64,000 nt of DNA from Nostoc sp. S4 (GTDB lineage Bacteria; Cyanobacteriota; Cyanobacteriia; Cyanobacteriales; Nostocaceae), in contig JAQYWR010000001.1 of NCBI GenBank assembly GCA_029379225.1, positions 62,001 through 126,000 of the forward strand. The letters run 5' to 3'. Below are positions 46,658-57,358 of this stretch, piece by piece; within the stretch, counting starts at the first letter, position 1; every line of letters starts with the position of its first letter. The notes below the pieces were generated by a model that searched no databases, had not been told where the DNA came from, and saw only the letters and a list, made by a program, of their open reading frames with translations. The position numbers and the translations under genes were made by a program.

Positions 46658-47353
46658 CTATTTAGCAAGACCGTGTTCTAGAGCAAAACGAACTAACTCT
46701 GTACGGCTATTGGTACCGGTTTTACTAAACAAACGGCTGACGTACTTTTCTACGTTGCGGACGCTGGTTTCCAAACGACGGGCAATTTCTTTGTTCATCA
46801 ACCCTTCAGCAACCAAGTTTAAAACACTTTGTTCTCTGGGGGTCAAATCAATTTTGAAAGGGGCTGGAGATTGAGAAATGGCATTTCTTTGAGTTAACAA
46901 GGCCTTGATTTGGGCAATCTGATTGGCTAGTTCAGCAATATCAGGGGTTTCAAGGTCATCTGTTGTAGTTGCAGCTTTCGCAGTGCGGCGGGCGAGCAAA
47001 TTTTCGACTATCGCCACTAACTCATCTGGATCGAAGGGTTTGGGAAGATAAGCATCAACACCAGCTTGATAGCCTTGGATGCGATCGCCTGTCATTCCTT
47101 TAGCGGTTAAAAATACTACCGGTAGTGCTTGAAAGCGGGGGTCTTCCCGCAGTTGTTTGAGGAACTGATAGCCATCCACCTGGGGCATCATCACATCGGA
47201 AATGACTAAATCAGGTGTATTGAGCTGCATCCATTCCCAACCTTCAAGGGCGTTACTGGCGACTTGAACGCTGAAACCGCTCTCTTGCAAATAGTCTTTC
47301 ACGGCTTCCCGTATTCCTGGTTCATCATCCACCAGTAACAATTGTGCTGACAT
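46658..47353 (-). CDS. NarL/LuxR-type response regulator
   Basis: A 231-aa two-component response regulator. The receiver domain has LLLVDDEPGIR, the phosphoacceptor Asp in VISDVMMPQVDGY, and LTAKGMTG and YLPKPFDPDEL. A linker leads to a LuxR-type helix-turn-helix (LTPREQSVLNLVAEGLMNKE, then SVRNVEKYVSRLFSKTGTNS). I chose the ATG at 47353, which has AAGGA 8 nt upstream; the frame extends 20 codons further without support. It is 89 bp downstream of the NB-ARC/WD40 gene on the same strand. The cognate kinase is not in the window. Confidence 0.93.
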   Translation of the reverse strand: MSAQLLLVDDEPGIREAVKDYLQESGFSVQVASNALEGWEWMQLNTPDLVISDVMMPQVDGYQFLKQLREDPRFQALPVVFLTAKGMTGDRIQGYQAGVDAYLPKPFDPDELVAIVENLLARRTAKAATTTDDLETPDIAELANQIAQIKALLTQRNAISQSPAPFKIDLTPREQSVLNLVAEGLMNKEIARRLETSVRNVEKYVSRLFSKTGTNSRTELVRFALEHGLAK

Positions 47354-47442
47354 TGAAAATTTCCTTGAGTTTACCTTTTTCCAATTTAGCGAAAGTTGAC
47401 AGCCATTGAACAAAAGGATAGCAGGGAAGATATTGCCGTGCC

Positions 47443-50400
47443 TTACAGGGAATTCTTTAATTCAACTTCAACTGCGCCTAGTAGCCTTAACGAAGCTTTC
47501 TGTGCATCGGTTAACCCTCTGGCTTTGGCAATATTCATTCCTTCATAAGGTCGTGGGGCTTGAAGTGTTTTGCAGCATTCGCCAGTTTTGACATTCCACA
47601 ATTTAATTGTTTCGTCGTGGCTTGCACTCCCAAGTATTTCACCGTCGGGACTAAACTTCACTGACCACACCCGATTTGTATGTCCTGTTAAAATTTTGAG
47701 ACATTCTCCAGTATTTACGTCCCATATCCGCACCGTTTGGTCATCACTAGCTGTAGCAAGTAGCCAACCATCAGGGCTAAATGTCACAAAATAAACTCCG
47801 CTGGTATGCCCCTCTAGGGTTTTGATACATTCACCAGATGGTAGCCGATCGCTATTATTTGTTGTTAAATCCCACAATTTGATCGTACGGTCATCGCTGG
47901 CGGTAGCTGCAAATTTAGCATCAGGACTGAAAGCGATCGATAATACGCCATTGCCATGTCCTTTGAGAGTTATTAAACATAGACCTGTATTGGCATCCCA
48001 GATTTTGGCACTATAGTCTCCACTTGCACTTGCTAAAGTTTGACCATCAGGACTAAAAACACTAAACCAAATCCAGCCACTATGGCCGTGTAATGTTTTT
48101 AAACATTCACCTGTCTGCACATCCCACAATTTCAAACTGTGGTCAGCGCTACCAGTCAATAAAGTTTTGCTATCAGGACTAAAATTCACCGACCAAACCC
48201 AATTACTGTGTCCGTGCAAAGTTTTTAGACATTCACCCGTGCTAGCGTCCCATAAATTCACTACGGTACTGCCACTTGCTAAGGTTTTACCGTTAGGGCT
48301 AAAAGCAACCGATACAACTAAACTGGTATGTCCGTGTAAGGTTTTGAGACACACACCTGCCTTGAGATCCCATAATCGCACCTGAGAGTCACTACTACCA
48401 CTGACTAAGGTTTGGCCATCAGGACTAAAGGCAATTAATCGAAATCCATTCGTGTATCCTTTGAAAGTTCTTACGCATTGCCCAGTCGCGGTATCCCATA
48501 GCTTAACAGTATGGTCTTCACTGCTACTAGCGATCGTTTGCCCATCAGGACTAAAAGCAATTGACCAAACTTGACTAGTATGTCCTTGCAAAGTTTTCTT
48601 ACAGATACCCGCAGCTAAATCCCACAACTTTACACTTCGATCGTAACTGCTACTGGCAAGGGTTTGACTGTCCGGGCTAAAAGCGATTGATTGCACAAAA
48701 CAAGCATGTCCTTGCAAAGTATTAAGTAATTCCCACGTTCTGACGTTCCATAACTGAATAATATAGTCATCGCTTACACTAGCAAAAGTTTGACCATCGG
48801 GGCTAAAAGCAACAGCCTGTATGAAATTGCTTCGTCCTGGGAAAGTCTTGAGTAGCTCACCTGTATGTGCATTCCACAACCTAATATTGATATCATTTGC
48901 ACTACTAGCTACTATTTGACCATCAGGACTGAAGGCGATCGAGTAAGGTTGAGCGCTATGTCCTCTAAAAGTTCTTAAAAGCTGACCATTAGAAACATTC
49001 CATAATTTAACAGTGTATTCATCACTAATGCTTGCAAGTGATTGGCTATCCGGACTGAAGACTACATCAAATACCCAACTGTTATGCCCTTGAAATGTTT
49101 TTAAACAAATGCCTGTGTTGACATCCCATAGCTTGGCGCTTTTATCATCACTACCAGTAGCAAGCATTTGACCATTGGGACTAAAAGCTAGTGAAATAAT
49201 CCAATGGGTGTGTGCATTCCATTTCAAAAGTAGTTTTCCGTCAGTTACTTGCCATATTTGAATGTCACCCGCAATACCACCAGTTGCTAAAACTTTTCCA
49301 TCGGGACTAAATGCTACTTTCAAAATACTACCAAAAGTTTCTGTAAAAACTGACTTTGATAAATCAGCATTTTGGAAATTAATATGATTTAAAGTGATAT
49401 TTTTTAGATATGCCTGCCAAACGGTAAGGTTTGAAAAATCTGCATTTGTTAAATTTCCTCTGATGTGGTGGAGTATGTTAATAATATTTCCTCCAGCATA
49501 GCCAGGTTGAATTTGGGAAGAATTTTGTAAATTTTTAATTATTTGATATAAATAATCTTCTAATATATTTTCATTGAAAAAATATACTAATAGTTTATTA
49601 ATCAATGGTTTTAAAAATAAGCATATTTGTGACTCTCGAATATAATCTTTAGCAGTAGCTTTAATTAGGGGATAAGAGTTCAAAATCGAAATTACATTTA
49701 TGGCAATTTCATCAAATACAGCAGTACCTAGTTTTTCTATAACGTATTCCATAACAACAGGTTGTTGCGTAAAGGTTACACTATGGTTAGCAACATGGTA
49801 ACTTGTTTCAATTAGTGACCTTCCTTTTAAAGACTCTAGTGATTGAATGAGTTCTCGTGTCGATATATGTGGTATGATATCCTCTTTTAATTCAGCTATA
49901 GAAACTGCTTCTCGATTAATTGCTAACCAGCACATGACTTGTTTTTCTAAAAGAGATAAGCGTTTACACTGTTGTTCTAAAAGTTCCCAAATATCACCAA
50001 AAATAGAGGTATTATACTCTAAGAATTGCAAAATATTTCCAGCAAATAATTCTTGGATTGTGTTGCCAACTATCCTTAAAGCTAATGGATTACCGTTATA
50101 ACGTGCAGTTAGTAATTTCTCTTGTTCTAGTGAAGCAGAAAAACCTTTATCTTGAAAAATTTCGTGTATCTCTAAGTTACTTAATCCTGTAACTTTTAGA
50201 GAACGAATAGGTAAATTTTCTCCCTCTTTCAATCCTAAGCATTTTGGTTTTTCGCGGCTAGTTAGTAATAAACAGCTTTGGTGGGATAGTTCAGCAATAT
50301 ACCGAAATAGCTGTCCATAGCTTTCATAACCTTCTCGATAATTTCCGGTAACTATACCACTAATGAAAACTGTTTCAACGTTATCTAAGATAATTAAACA

Positions 50401-51024
50401 GCGTGAGAGACTTAAATATTTCATTAATAACGCTAGTAGTGCTTCGTTGTTGTCGAATAAATTTGTTTCCTGCTGATGAGATAAAAATTGAATTAAGTCT
50501 GACAATATATTCTGTATAGGTGGTGCATTGCGTAGCGAACGCCAAAAAATATATTCAAATGCATGTTGGTTATCTTCTGCAACCTTAACTGCAAGCGTGG
50601 TTTTACCAATACCGCCCATCCCTAGTAAGGTTATCAACCGACAGCGATCGCCCACAATCCACTGGCTTAAGGTTTCTAATTCAGCACTACGTCCATAGAA
50701 GCGGGAAACGTCGATTGCTTCTCCCCAATCAATGTGAGGTGTCAAAGGTTGGGAGATATTTGCATTATTGTGCTGTTGTACAGTTCGTTTCAGGACTCCG
50801 TGGAGATTATTCTTAGTAACTTTTTCACCCAAAGCTTGAGAAAGGGATCGCCATAGTTGCGAGCCGACATCTTTGATGTGTCCAGGGTCGTATGTGAGTT
50901 CTCGTGCCATTTCTAGGTAAGTTTTCCCTTCCCAGGTGTAGCGAAATACCAAATCTTGCGCTTTTGTTAAGCGTCCCCGTTTCAATAATCGCTCAACGAG
51001 TGCGATCGCTTCTTCAACCGTCAT
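47443..51024 (-). CDS. HTH - NB-ARC NTPase - pentapeptide - 14-blade WD40 protein
   Basis: An 1193-aa STAND protein. The N-terminal ~80 residues (TKAQDLVFRYTWEGKTYLEM, YDPGHIKDVGSQLWRSLSQ) form a small helix-turn-helix-like domain seen in cyanobacterial vWA-MoxR-associated proteins. NB-ARC follows, with Walker A LLGMGGIGKTT (135-143), Walker B LIILDNVE (near 209-216) and sensor LLLTSREKP. A short pentapeptide-repeat stretch (LTNADFSNL, INFQNADLSKSVF) precedes 14 WD40 blades from about 560 to 1160, that is two seven-bladed propellers. The blades are very alike (FSPDGQTLASGS...LWD). It is probably a sensor-switch protein; the effector and ligand are unknown. Confidence 0.92.
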   Translation of the reverse strand: MTVEEAIALVERLLKRGRLTKAQDLVFRYTWEGKTYLEMARELTYDPGHIKDVGSQLWRSLSQALGEKVTKNNLHGVLKRTVQQHNNANISQPLTPHIDWGEAIDVSRFYGRSAELETLSQWIVGDRCRLITLLGMGGIGKTTLAVKVAEDNQHAFEYIFWRSLRNAPPIQNILSDLIQFLSHQQETNLFDNNEALLALLMKYLSLSRCLIILDNVETVFISGIVTGNYREGYESYGQLFRYIAELSHQSCLLLTSREKPKCLGLKEGENLPIRSLKVTGLSNLEIHEIFQDKGFSASLEQEKLLTARYNGNPLALRIVGNTIQELFAGNILQFLEYNTSIFGDIWELLEQQCKRLSLLEKQVMCWLAINREAVSIAELKEDIIPHISTRELIQSLESLKGRSLIETSYHVANHSVTFTQQPVVMEYVIEKLGTAVFDEIAINVISILNSYPLIKATAKDYIRESQICLFLKPLINKLLVYFFNENILEDYLYQIIKNLQNSSQIQPGYAGGNIINILHHIRGNLTNADFSNLTVWQAYLKNITLNHINFQNADLSKSVFTETFGSILKVAFSPDGKVLATGGIAGDIQIWQVTDGKLLLKWNAHTHWIISLAFSPNGQMLATGSDDKSAKLWDVNTGICLKTFQGHNSWVFDVVFSPDSQSLASISDEYTVKLWNVSNGQLLRTFRGHSAQPYSIAFSPDGQIVASSANDINIRLWNAHTGELLKTFPGRSNFIQAVAFSPDGQTFASVSDDYIIQLWNVRTWELLNTLQGHACFVQSIAFSPDSQTLASSSYDRSVKLWDLAAGICKKTLQGHTSQVWSIAFSPDGQTIASSSEDHTVKLWDTATGQCVRTFKGYTNGFRLIAFSPDGQTLVSGSSDSQVRLWDLKAGVCLKTLHGHTSLVVSVAFSPNGKTLASGSTVVNLWDASTGECLKTLHGHSNWVWSVNFSPDSKTLLTGSADHSLKLWDVQTGECLKTLHGHSGWIWFSVFSPDGQTLASASGDYSAKIWDANTGLCLITLKGHGNGVLSIAFSPDAKFAATASDDRTIKLWDLTTNNSDRLPSGECIKTLEGHTSGVYFVTFSPDGWLLATASDDQTVRIWDVNTGECLKILTGHTNRVWSVKFSPDGEILGSASHDETIKLWNVKTGECCKTLQAPRPYEGMNIAKARGLTDAQKASLRLLGAVEVELKNSL

Positions 51025-51288
51025 TTATTCCCTAGTAATACAGATTAACTACAATTTTCCCACGAGCAACTTGATTTTTCACAAAAGTTTACGTAAATCT
51101 ACCAAAAATACCCGACTTTTTTCCGACCTTTTCCGACCGTCAAAGTTAATACCAGGCAGTAGAGTATTTAGGTGAGCAGTTTGAGTGCAGTAATTAATAT
51201 TAATACTATTTCCAAATTTTCCTCAATTAAGTAAAGCATTCAACTGCACATTTCAACCAACATCTCTATTTACAAAAAGAAAATAAAT

Positions 51289-54200
51289 ATGACATTTTCT
51301 AATTTCAGCAATCAAGACAACATCTCTAAAAAATTAATTTTGGCAACAATCAATGATGCAGTTGAGTCTTCTGTAAGTTGGACTTTAGCAAGTAACATCA
51401 AAAATTTAATCTTAACAGGAACAGCAGCAATTAATGGTACTGGCAATAGTCTCAACAACAAAATTACTGGCAATAGTGCCAACAACATTCTCAATGGTGG
51501 TGGTGGGATAGACACCCTGATTGGTGGTGCTGGGAATGATATTCTCAATGGTGGTGGTGGTAACGATATACTTACTGGGGGTTTAGGACAAGATCAGTTT
51601 ATCTTTAATGTATATGCTCCATTTTCCTCTACAATGATCGGACAAGATACAATTAAGGACTTTACCATTGCTAGTGATAAAATTGTTTTGGATAAAGCTA
51701 CTTTTACCAGTCTTCGTAGCGTAACAGGAAGTGGATTTAGTATTAGTAGTGAATTTGCAATCGTCAATAATGATGCTGCTGCTACAAATAGTAATGCTTT
51801 AATTGTTTACAACAAAGTTAACGGCAAGCTATTCTACAACGAAAATGGAGCAGGGTTAGCTTTCGGTAATGGAGGACTATTTGCAACTCTTACTGGGAAT
51901 CCAAGTTTATCTGCTAGTGACTTTTTAATTAAAGATAGTAGGCAATATACCCTCACATCCTTAGTACAAAAAGTAGATGAAGGTGACACTATTACCTTCT
52001 CACTCAAAACTGGTTACGTTCCAGTTGGAACCCGTATTGACTATACACTTTCTGGTAGAGGAATCACTAGTTCAGACCTTCTACAACCTCTGTCTGGTTT
52101 CTTTGTTGTAGGCGAGAATGGTTTAGCCACGATTCAAGTAAAAGTTAATGGCGATCGTAAAACTGAAGGTAGCGAACAATTAGTCTTGAAACTAAACAAT
52201 AACCGTGCCAGCATCAGCGTTTACATAAATGACAATAGCCAAACTCCCATTCCTACAATTAGTATCAGTCGAACAAACGCAACTTTAAATGAAGGTGAGT
52301 ATGCTATATTCCGCATTACAACTGAGAATATCAGCCCTGGTACTGACTTAAAGTATAGTGTTTTTGGTGCAAGTGGCAGTTCTATCACCTCCGAAGATAT
52401 CTTGGCAGGTAAATTAAATGGTGTAGTCACCCTTGATGCCAATGGTCAAGCCAACATATATGTACCCATAGCCGAAGACCATATATCAGAAGGTTCAGAG
52501 TACCTTACAGTTTCTATCAGAAATGATGTTGATGGTACAGATCGGGGTAACGTATTTTCTGAGCCAGTCGAAATTATCGACACGAGTACTCCACAAATAT
52601 TAGGTACTAATGCAGCCGATACTATCATTGGTTTCAGTGGAATTGACTACATCTTTGGATTCGGCAGTGACGACGTAATTGATGGTAGCGATGGGGATGA
52701 CTACCTACAAGGTCATGAAGGATTAGATACATTAAGAGGTGGAGCTGGTAACGATAGGATATACACTGGTGATAATAGTGCTGCTGATACAGAGAGAGCT
52801 TTCTTTCAAGAACTAGCTTATGGTGGCATAGGAAATGACTATATTGTTGGTAGTAACCCCACAACAGGTAACGATCTGCAACTAGCATATACATTTGACG
52901 GTGGAGAAGGAGACGACACTATCTACGGTGGTGCTGGTTTTGGGCTTATAAATGGAGGTGCGGGAAATGATTTGTTAATTGCCTATAAGGGGTATGACGG
53001 CAATATCAGTGGTGATGCGGGAGATGATGTTATTTATGCAGGATATTTTCATGGCATCAGTGGTGGCCCTGGTTACGATCGAGCCTATTTATTAGGCAAC
53101 TACGATGACTTCAGCCGCGAGCGTAATGCTGACGAGTCCGGTATTGGGATGATATTCCGATCCGATTATAAAAGGCCCGACGGAGGTAGGTTAGATTATT
53201 TCCTCAATGATGTTGAGGAAGTTGTCTTTGCCGATGGTGTCGTTCGCAAAATGCCAGTTCCCGGAACCTTATGGCCTTATGGAGATGTAATTAGTCCCAC
53301 AACTACTTTGAATTTGCAGAGTACCGGGCAGTCAGTTATCAAAGGTATTCCAGCCATATCATTCGACAAAAAATGGGGAACATCTTTTCAGAAAAGTGCA
53401 AAACAAACTCTTCTAGACATAGGCAATTCCAATGTAGGTGCAAAAATAGATGCAAATATGTCAGTTAATGCTGGAATATATGCCTATGCCAAGGGTGGTT
53501 TTAACTTGGGGACAATTGACACCTTACTACCTACAAATGTATCAATTGCAATGACTAGAAATCCATACGAAGTATCTATACATCCAGATATCGATCTTCT
53601 CGGTGGAGCTAAATATCAAGTCAACAAACCCGAAGCTTTCTTCAAAGTTGGACTGAATGGATTTTTAGAAGCTAATGCCTCTGTCAATGCTAAAGCTTGG
53701 ATAAACATACCAGCGACTTCTGTCAATACTCTTTTTGGCAAAGTTGAATTAACGCCAGCAATCAATGCAGGATTTGACAAAACACTTGGTTTACCTCCGG
53801 CATTGACGCAAAGGCATAGTTTTGACAAAGCTTTAATAGATTTAAATGTAGGTAATCCAGCTTATACAAAAACATTTCCTTATGGAGATATTACAGCTAA
53901 AATCCCTTTAATTAGTTTTAGTAATGAAGGCTTAAATCTTGGAGGAGGAACTCTTACAGGTGATGGTTCAGATGCAATTTTAACAACTAAATTTGATCTT
54001 GCTAGTTTTATAGCGGACAAACTACCAATTCCCCTAGCTTATGAGTTCAAACAAGCCTACTCAACTCCAACTATTGCTGGCTACGGTGCTAGTGCTAGTG
54101 TCAGTGCCAAAGCTACCTTACTTAGTGCTGAATTAATTGCAACGGCTAGTTTGGTTGAGGATATCACTGTTAGCCTTAAAGGTTTTAGAGCTGACTTAAC

Positions 54201-54567
54201 TATAGATGGGGCAACAGGCCCACAAGATTTGCTACTACTTGATGGGAGTACGACTCAATTCTCAGTAGAACGAGGAAATTATGACCTCAACAATGATGGT
54301 CGATTAACCATAGGTATGAGCCTCGAACCAATAGTAGAAATCACAAATTATACTTATTTAGATTTAGATTTGGACCTAAAAGTCTCTGCTCCAGTACTGT
54401 CTTACCAAGCATCAGCTAATGTAGGTGGTTCTGGTACAAGTGTAAGTGGTTCTTGGTCGGCATTTTCCCAAACATTTGATTTGTTCAATAGTGACCTTCC
54501 TCTTTATAGAGAAACTTGGGATTTAGGAGGCTTTGCCACTCAACAGATTATTCCTTTGACTGTTTAG
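51289..54567 (+). CDS. RTX-type calcium-binding protein with Calx-beta-like domains
   Basis: A 1092-aa protein, probably exported by a type I system. An RTX block lies near 70-110 (GGAGNDILNGGGGNDILTGG), then a Calx-beta-like region at about 215-420 (YTLTSLVQKVDEGDTITFSL, TISISRTNATLNEGEYAIFR), then further RTX repeats at about 435-600 (GGAGNDRIYTGD, GGAGNDLLIAYKG). The last ~400 residues are unassigned and carry repeating Ala/Gly-rich beta motifs (ANMSVNAGIYAYAKGGFNL, GASASVSAKATLLS). There is no N-terminal signal peptide, as expected for type I secretion. It may be an extracellular matrix or surface protein. The lipase gene follows after 327 bp. Confidence 0.88.
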   Translation: MTFSNFSNQDNISKKLILATINDAVESSVSWTLASNIKNLILTGTAAINGTGNSLNNKITGNSANNILNGGGGIDTLIGGAGNDILNGGGGNDILTGGLGQDQFIFNVYAPFSSTMIGQDTIKDFTIASDKIVLDKATFTSLRSVTGSGFSISSEFAIVNNDAAATNSNALIVYNKVNGKLFYNENGAGLAFGNGGLFATLTGNPSLSASDFLIKDSRQYTLTSLVQKVDEGDTITFSLKTGYVPVGTRIDYTLSGRGITSSDLLQPLSGFFVVGENGLATIQVKVNGDRKTEGSEQLVLKLNNNRASISVYINDNSQTPIPTISISRTNATLNEGEYAIFRITTENISPGTDLKYSVFGASGSSITSEDILAGKLNGVVTLDANGQANIYVPIAEDHISEGSEYLTVSIRNDVDGTDRGNVFSEPVEIIDTSTPQILGTNAADTIIGFSGIDYIFGFGSDDVIDGSDGDDYLQGHEGLDTLRGGAGNDRIYTGDNSAADTERAFFQELAYGGIGNDYIVGSNPTTGNDLQLAYTFDGGEGDDTIYGGAGFGLINGGAGNDLLIAYKGYDGNISGDAGDDVIYAGYFHGISGGPGYDRAYLLGNYDDFSRERNADESGIGMIFRSDYKRPDGGRLDYFLNDVEEVVFADGVVRKMPVPGTLWPYGDVISPTTTLNLQSTGQSVIKGIPAISFDKKWGTSFQKSAKQTLLDIGNSNVGAKIDANMSVNAGIYAYAKGGFNLGTIDTLLPTNVSIAMTRNPYEVSIHPDIDLLGGAKYQVNKPEAFFKVGLNGFLEANASVNAKAWINIPATSVNTLFGKVELTPAINAGFDKTLGLPPALTQRHSFDKALIDLNVGNPAYTKTFPYGDITAKIPLISFSNEGLNLGGGTLTGDGSDAILTTKFDLASFIADKLPIPLAYEFKQAYSTPTIAGYGASASVSAKATLLSAELIATASLVEDITVSLKGFRADLTIDGATGPQDLLLLDGSTTQFSVERGNYDLNNDGRLTIGMSLEPIVEITNYTYLDLDLDLKVSAPVLSYQASANVGGSGTSVSGSWSAFSQTFDLFNSDLPLYRETWDLGGFATQQIIPLTV

Positions 54568-54894
54568 TTAGGTAATTTATGAACAATTAATTAGGTTTTG
54601 TCTTTCTTTAGTCCAACTTTTGTTAAGCGTCCCGGTTCTCATAATTGCTTGACTAGTACGACCGCCTTGAATTTATCAGTGTTGCGCTTTCAACTCAAAA
54701 GCACAACTTTCTAAAAAATTACCGCATGGCTTAAGTGCCTTGAATAAGCCTAAATGAAGGATTAGAAGCATTACCAAAATCTATGATAATGTACAAAATA
54801 CTGTAGATATTTTCACTAAAATCAAAATTTTACAGGAATTGTTGCACGCATTCTCCTAATAATTTAATTTTTTTCTGAACTTGAGGTAGAACTA
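54568..54894. other. 327-bp intergenic region
   Basis: AT-rich, with no gene and no strong terminator visible between the RTX gene and the lipase gene. A promoter for the lipase could lie near 54840-54880, but I cannot place it. The sequence at about 54617-54660 (GTTAAGCGTCCCGGTTCTCA) resembles the 5' coding part of the NB-ARC gene near 50970, possibly a small duplicated fragment. Confidence 0.4.
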
Positions 54895-55995
54895 ATGCCA
54901 TCTTCACCTGATGCAAACCAGTCAACAGATAGAATAATTATTTCTCAACTCGATACCAATACTTACCCTAAAGGTTTTGATGCTGAAATGGCTCGAAAAC
55001 TGGCAAACTTAACACAGTATGCATATCATCAGTTCGATTTATTTGAACTAAAAAATAACTCACAAACATTTAACCTTAAGGAGCCGTTTTTACTAGATAC
55101 TGAATTTGCAGAAAATGGTGTTCCCTTTGGGTATGTTGCCTCAGAGGCGGGTAATGACAATATATATGTAATCTTTCGTGGCACTAGACGCTTTCTTGAA
55201 TGGTTCAAGGATGTGAATATTCAGCTTGTTTCTTTCAAAGATAGTACTAATAGAAATCATGAAAGAGTAGAAATCAAGGAGAAAATTGCAGAAGGGGTTG
55301 TGCAGGAAAATCAAGGTTCAATGATTATTCCCAATCTTGATAGTAATTTCGGGTTTATAACAGCAGGTTTTAGAGGTATTTATGTAAGTCTACGGCAGAA
55401 ACTACTTGATGCACTTCATGAAAAGTGGCAGAAGTCGCAGAATGCTAAAGTATTTGTCACAGGACACAGTTTAGGTGGAGCGCTAGCTACATTAGCAATT
55501 CCGGATATTCTGAAAAATACCCCTTTTAAAAATCCTGAAAACGTTACACTGTACACGTTTGCTAGCCCTCGATGTGGGGATAGACAATTTGCAGCGAGTT
55601 TTGAAGCTCTAAAGGTTCGGCACTGGCGAATTGCAAACACGGAAGATTTTGTAACTATGCTGCCATTTCCGACGGGAAATGTGATAAAACCAGCATCATC
55701 TAATGAACCACCAGAAGCAGAACTTGGAATTGGTGGAGTAGCAGGAGTAGACAAAAATCCAAATCCAGTTTTTGGCTTTTTTAAAGCAATGTATGATAGG
55801 AATAAAAGAAGGATGCCGGACTACGTGCATACTGGTACGCCCGTTTATTTTACCATTCATGAAGCTGCTTTAGAGAAGCATCATAACTTAGATGAGGTGT
55901 ACATGATTGGAATTTCACAAAATCCTATTCTTGTAACTGAGAGCATAATTAATAAAGCCGTTGAAAAAATTAAAGACAAGATTACTGATGAGTGA
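54895..55995 (+). CDS. class 3 lipase family protein
   Basis: A 366-aa alpha/beta hydrolase of the fungal-type (class 3) lipase family. The nucleophile is Ser192 in VTGHSLGGALATL; the oxyanion strand is YVIFRGTRR (about 91-99). The Asp is in RIANTEDFVTMLPF and the His in PDYVHTGTPVYF. No signal peptide or membrane helix is present, so export, if any, would be unconventional. The order RTX protein then lipase suggests possible joint action outside the cell or on membranes (inference). Confidence 0.9.
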   Translation: MPSSPDANQSTDRIIISQLDTNTYPKGFDAEMARKLANLTQYAYHQFDLFELKNNSQTFNLKEPFLLDTEFAENGVPFGYVASEAGNDNIYVIFRGTRRFLEWFKDVNIQLVSFKDSTNRNHERVEIKEKIAEGVVQENQGSMIIPNLDSNFGFITAGFRGIYVSLRQKLLDALHEKWQKSQNAKVFVTGHSLGGALATLAIPDILKNTPFKNPENVTLYTFASPRCGDRQFAASFEALKVRHWRIANTEDFVTMLPFPTGNVIKPASSNEPPEAELGIGGVAGVDKNPNPVFGFFKAMYDRNKRRMPDYVHTGTPVYFTIHEAALEKHHNLDEVYMIGISQNPILVTESIINKAVEKIKDKITDE

Positions 55996-56257
55996 TTAAA
56001 ATGTTTTACTATTGTGAAGCGTCTTGGAGACAAGCAATCACAATTGACTATGCAATTAGTTCATTTTGCGATCGCTGTGTTCCTAATGAAAAGTATTTAG
56101 CTGGACACGATATAAGTACATTTATGTGAGAACCCAAGCAGTAAAACAAAGGTATTTTACTAGCACTTTCTCTTATCAAGATTAGACATCTAGATTAGCT
56201 TCCGCAACGTTGTTAAGGCTTTTTGTTATTTATTTTGGATATTTTTGTATACTATTG

Positions 56258-57226
56258 TTATAGCCAATCAATTATCTTGCCATTCTCTGGGAGTTTGGCT
56301 TCTCTTTGTCCAGACGCACGTGCCCTAGCCGTGAACAAACCAATGGGAGTATTTAATAAATCTACCAAAGTGGCTTGACCCACGATCGCCTTCATACTAT
56401 CTCTTGGTACTTCTTTCAATAACCAACGTACCAAACGATAGCCGCATTCTTTAAGTGTAATATCTCGCATTAAATCTATACCATGCAGTTCGTGTAAATA
56501 GCGATTGGAGTGCCCATAACGCCGCCATTGACTTTGCAGTTGTTGAAGTGTAGTGCGGTGGCGGTGCTGGACAATGGCATTTGGCGCAAATTCTAAACGC
56601 CCGATATTTTCTGCCAAAATTCGCCAGCAAATGTCTGCATCGCCACCAGTGGTAAGATAGGGACGAAATAATCCTGCTTTTTCTAAGGCGATGCGGCGAA
56701 TTGCCAAATTAGCAGTTTGTCCATAGGGACGAAAGGGATGAGTAAGGGTATGTTTTTGCGACAGGGTTTGTTCGCGGTCTGCGTGTTCTTCTAACAAAGT
56801 TTTACCTGGTAATGGCAAAATTTCTCCAGCAACAATTACCACTTCTAAGTTGACAAAAGGCTGAATTAATGTATTTAGCCATTGAGGTTGGGGACGGCAA
56901 TCTGCATCAGTAAAAACTATAATTTCGCCTACAGCTTTCCGAATTCCATTGTTACGAGCAGCGTAGGAGCTTTGAATTTGATTTTCGCTCAAGGGGCGAA
57001 TTGTAATTGGGCTATTTTCGGCAGCTGTTTTGAGTAAAGTGAGAGTGCGATCGCTACTGTTATTGTCCACCAATAAGTACTCTACCCGGTCTTGGGGATA
57101 AGTTTGAGATAATAAACAATCGAGCAAATCTGGTAAATCTGCCTCACCGTTATAAATAGGAACAACCACCGATACCATTGGCAAAAAGCTGGTATCGGTG
57201 GTTGCATCAACTGGCTGATTATTCAT
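56258..57226 (-). CDS. family 2 glycosyltransferase
   Basis: A 322-aa GT-A fold glycosyltransferase. It begins SVVVPIYNGEADLPDLLDCL and EYLLVDNNSSDRT, carries the DxD-type metal motif in FTDADCRPQPQWL, and ends in an extended C-terminal region (SQWRRYGHSNRYLHEL). It has no membrane helix and is probably peripheral. The acceptor is unknown; exopolysaccharide or glycolipid synthesis is plausible. It is transcribed in the same direction as the protease gene upstream, with a MITE between them. Confidence 0.9.
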   Translation of the reverse strand: MNNQPVDATTDTSFLPMVSVVVPIYNGEADLPDLLDCLLSQTYPQDRVEYLLVDNNSSDRTLTLLKTAAENSPITIRPLSENQIQSSYAARNNGIRKAVGEIIVFTDADCRPQPQWLNTLIQPFVNLEVVIVAGEILPLPGKTLLEEHADREQTLSQKHTLTHPFRPYGQTANLAIRRIALEKAGLFRPYLTTGGDADICWRILAENIGRLEFAPNAIVQHRHRTTLQQLQSQWRRYGHSNRYLHELHGIDLMRDITLKECGYRLVRWLLKEVPRDSMKAIVGQATLVDLLNTPIGLFTARARASGQREAKLPENGKIIDWL

Positions 57227-57299
57227 AAATTTGAGATTTTGGAGATGGAACTACTAGCTAGTATTCCCAATCCCAAATCGACAGAATGGGAACAAGGAG

Positions 57300-57356
57300 T
57301 CAGAATTCAGGAGCAAAGCCGAAGACACTTTGCTAAGGCGTTAGAATTAATTCTCC
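57300..57356. repeat. dispersed repeat fragment
   Basis: GTCAGAATTCAGGAGC ... TTAGAATTAATTCTCCTG forms an imperfect inverted repeat of the same type as the CAGGAGC element at 25500-25640. It directly abuts the MITE. Confidence 0.5.
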
Positions 57357-57358
57357 TG

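Noticed and set aside
46442..46874. Several overlapping frames with Gly/Pro/Ser-rich translations
   Set aside because: They arise from the G-rich/C-rich inverted repeat and the antisense strand of the response regulator gene.
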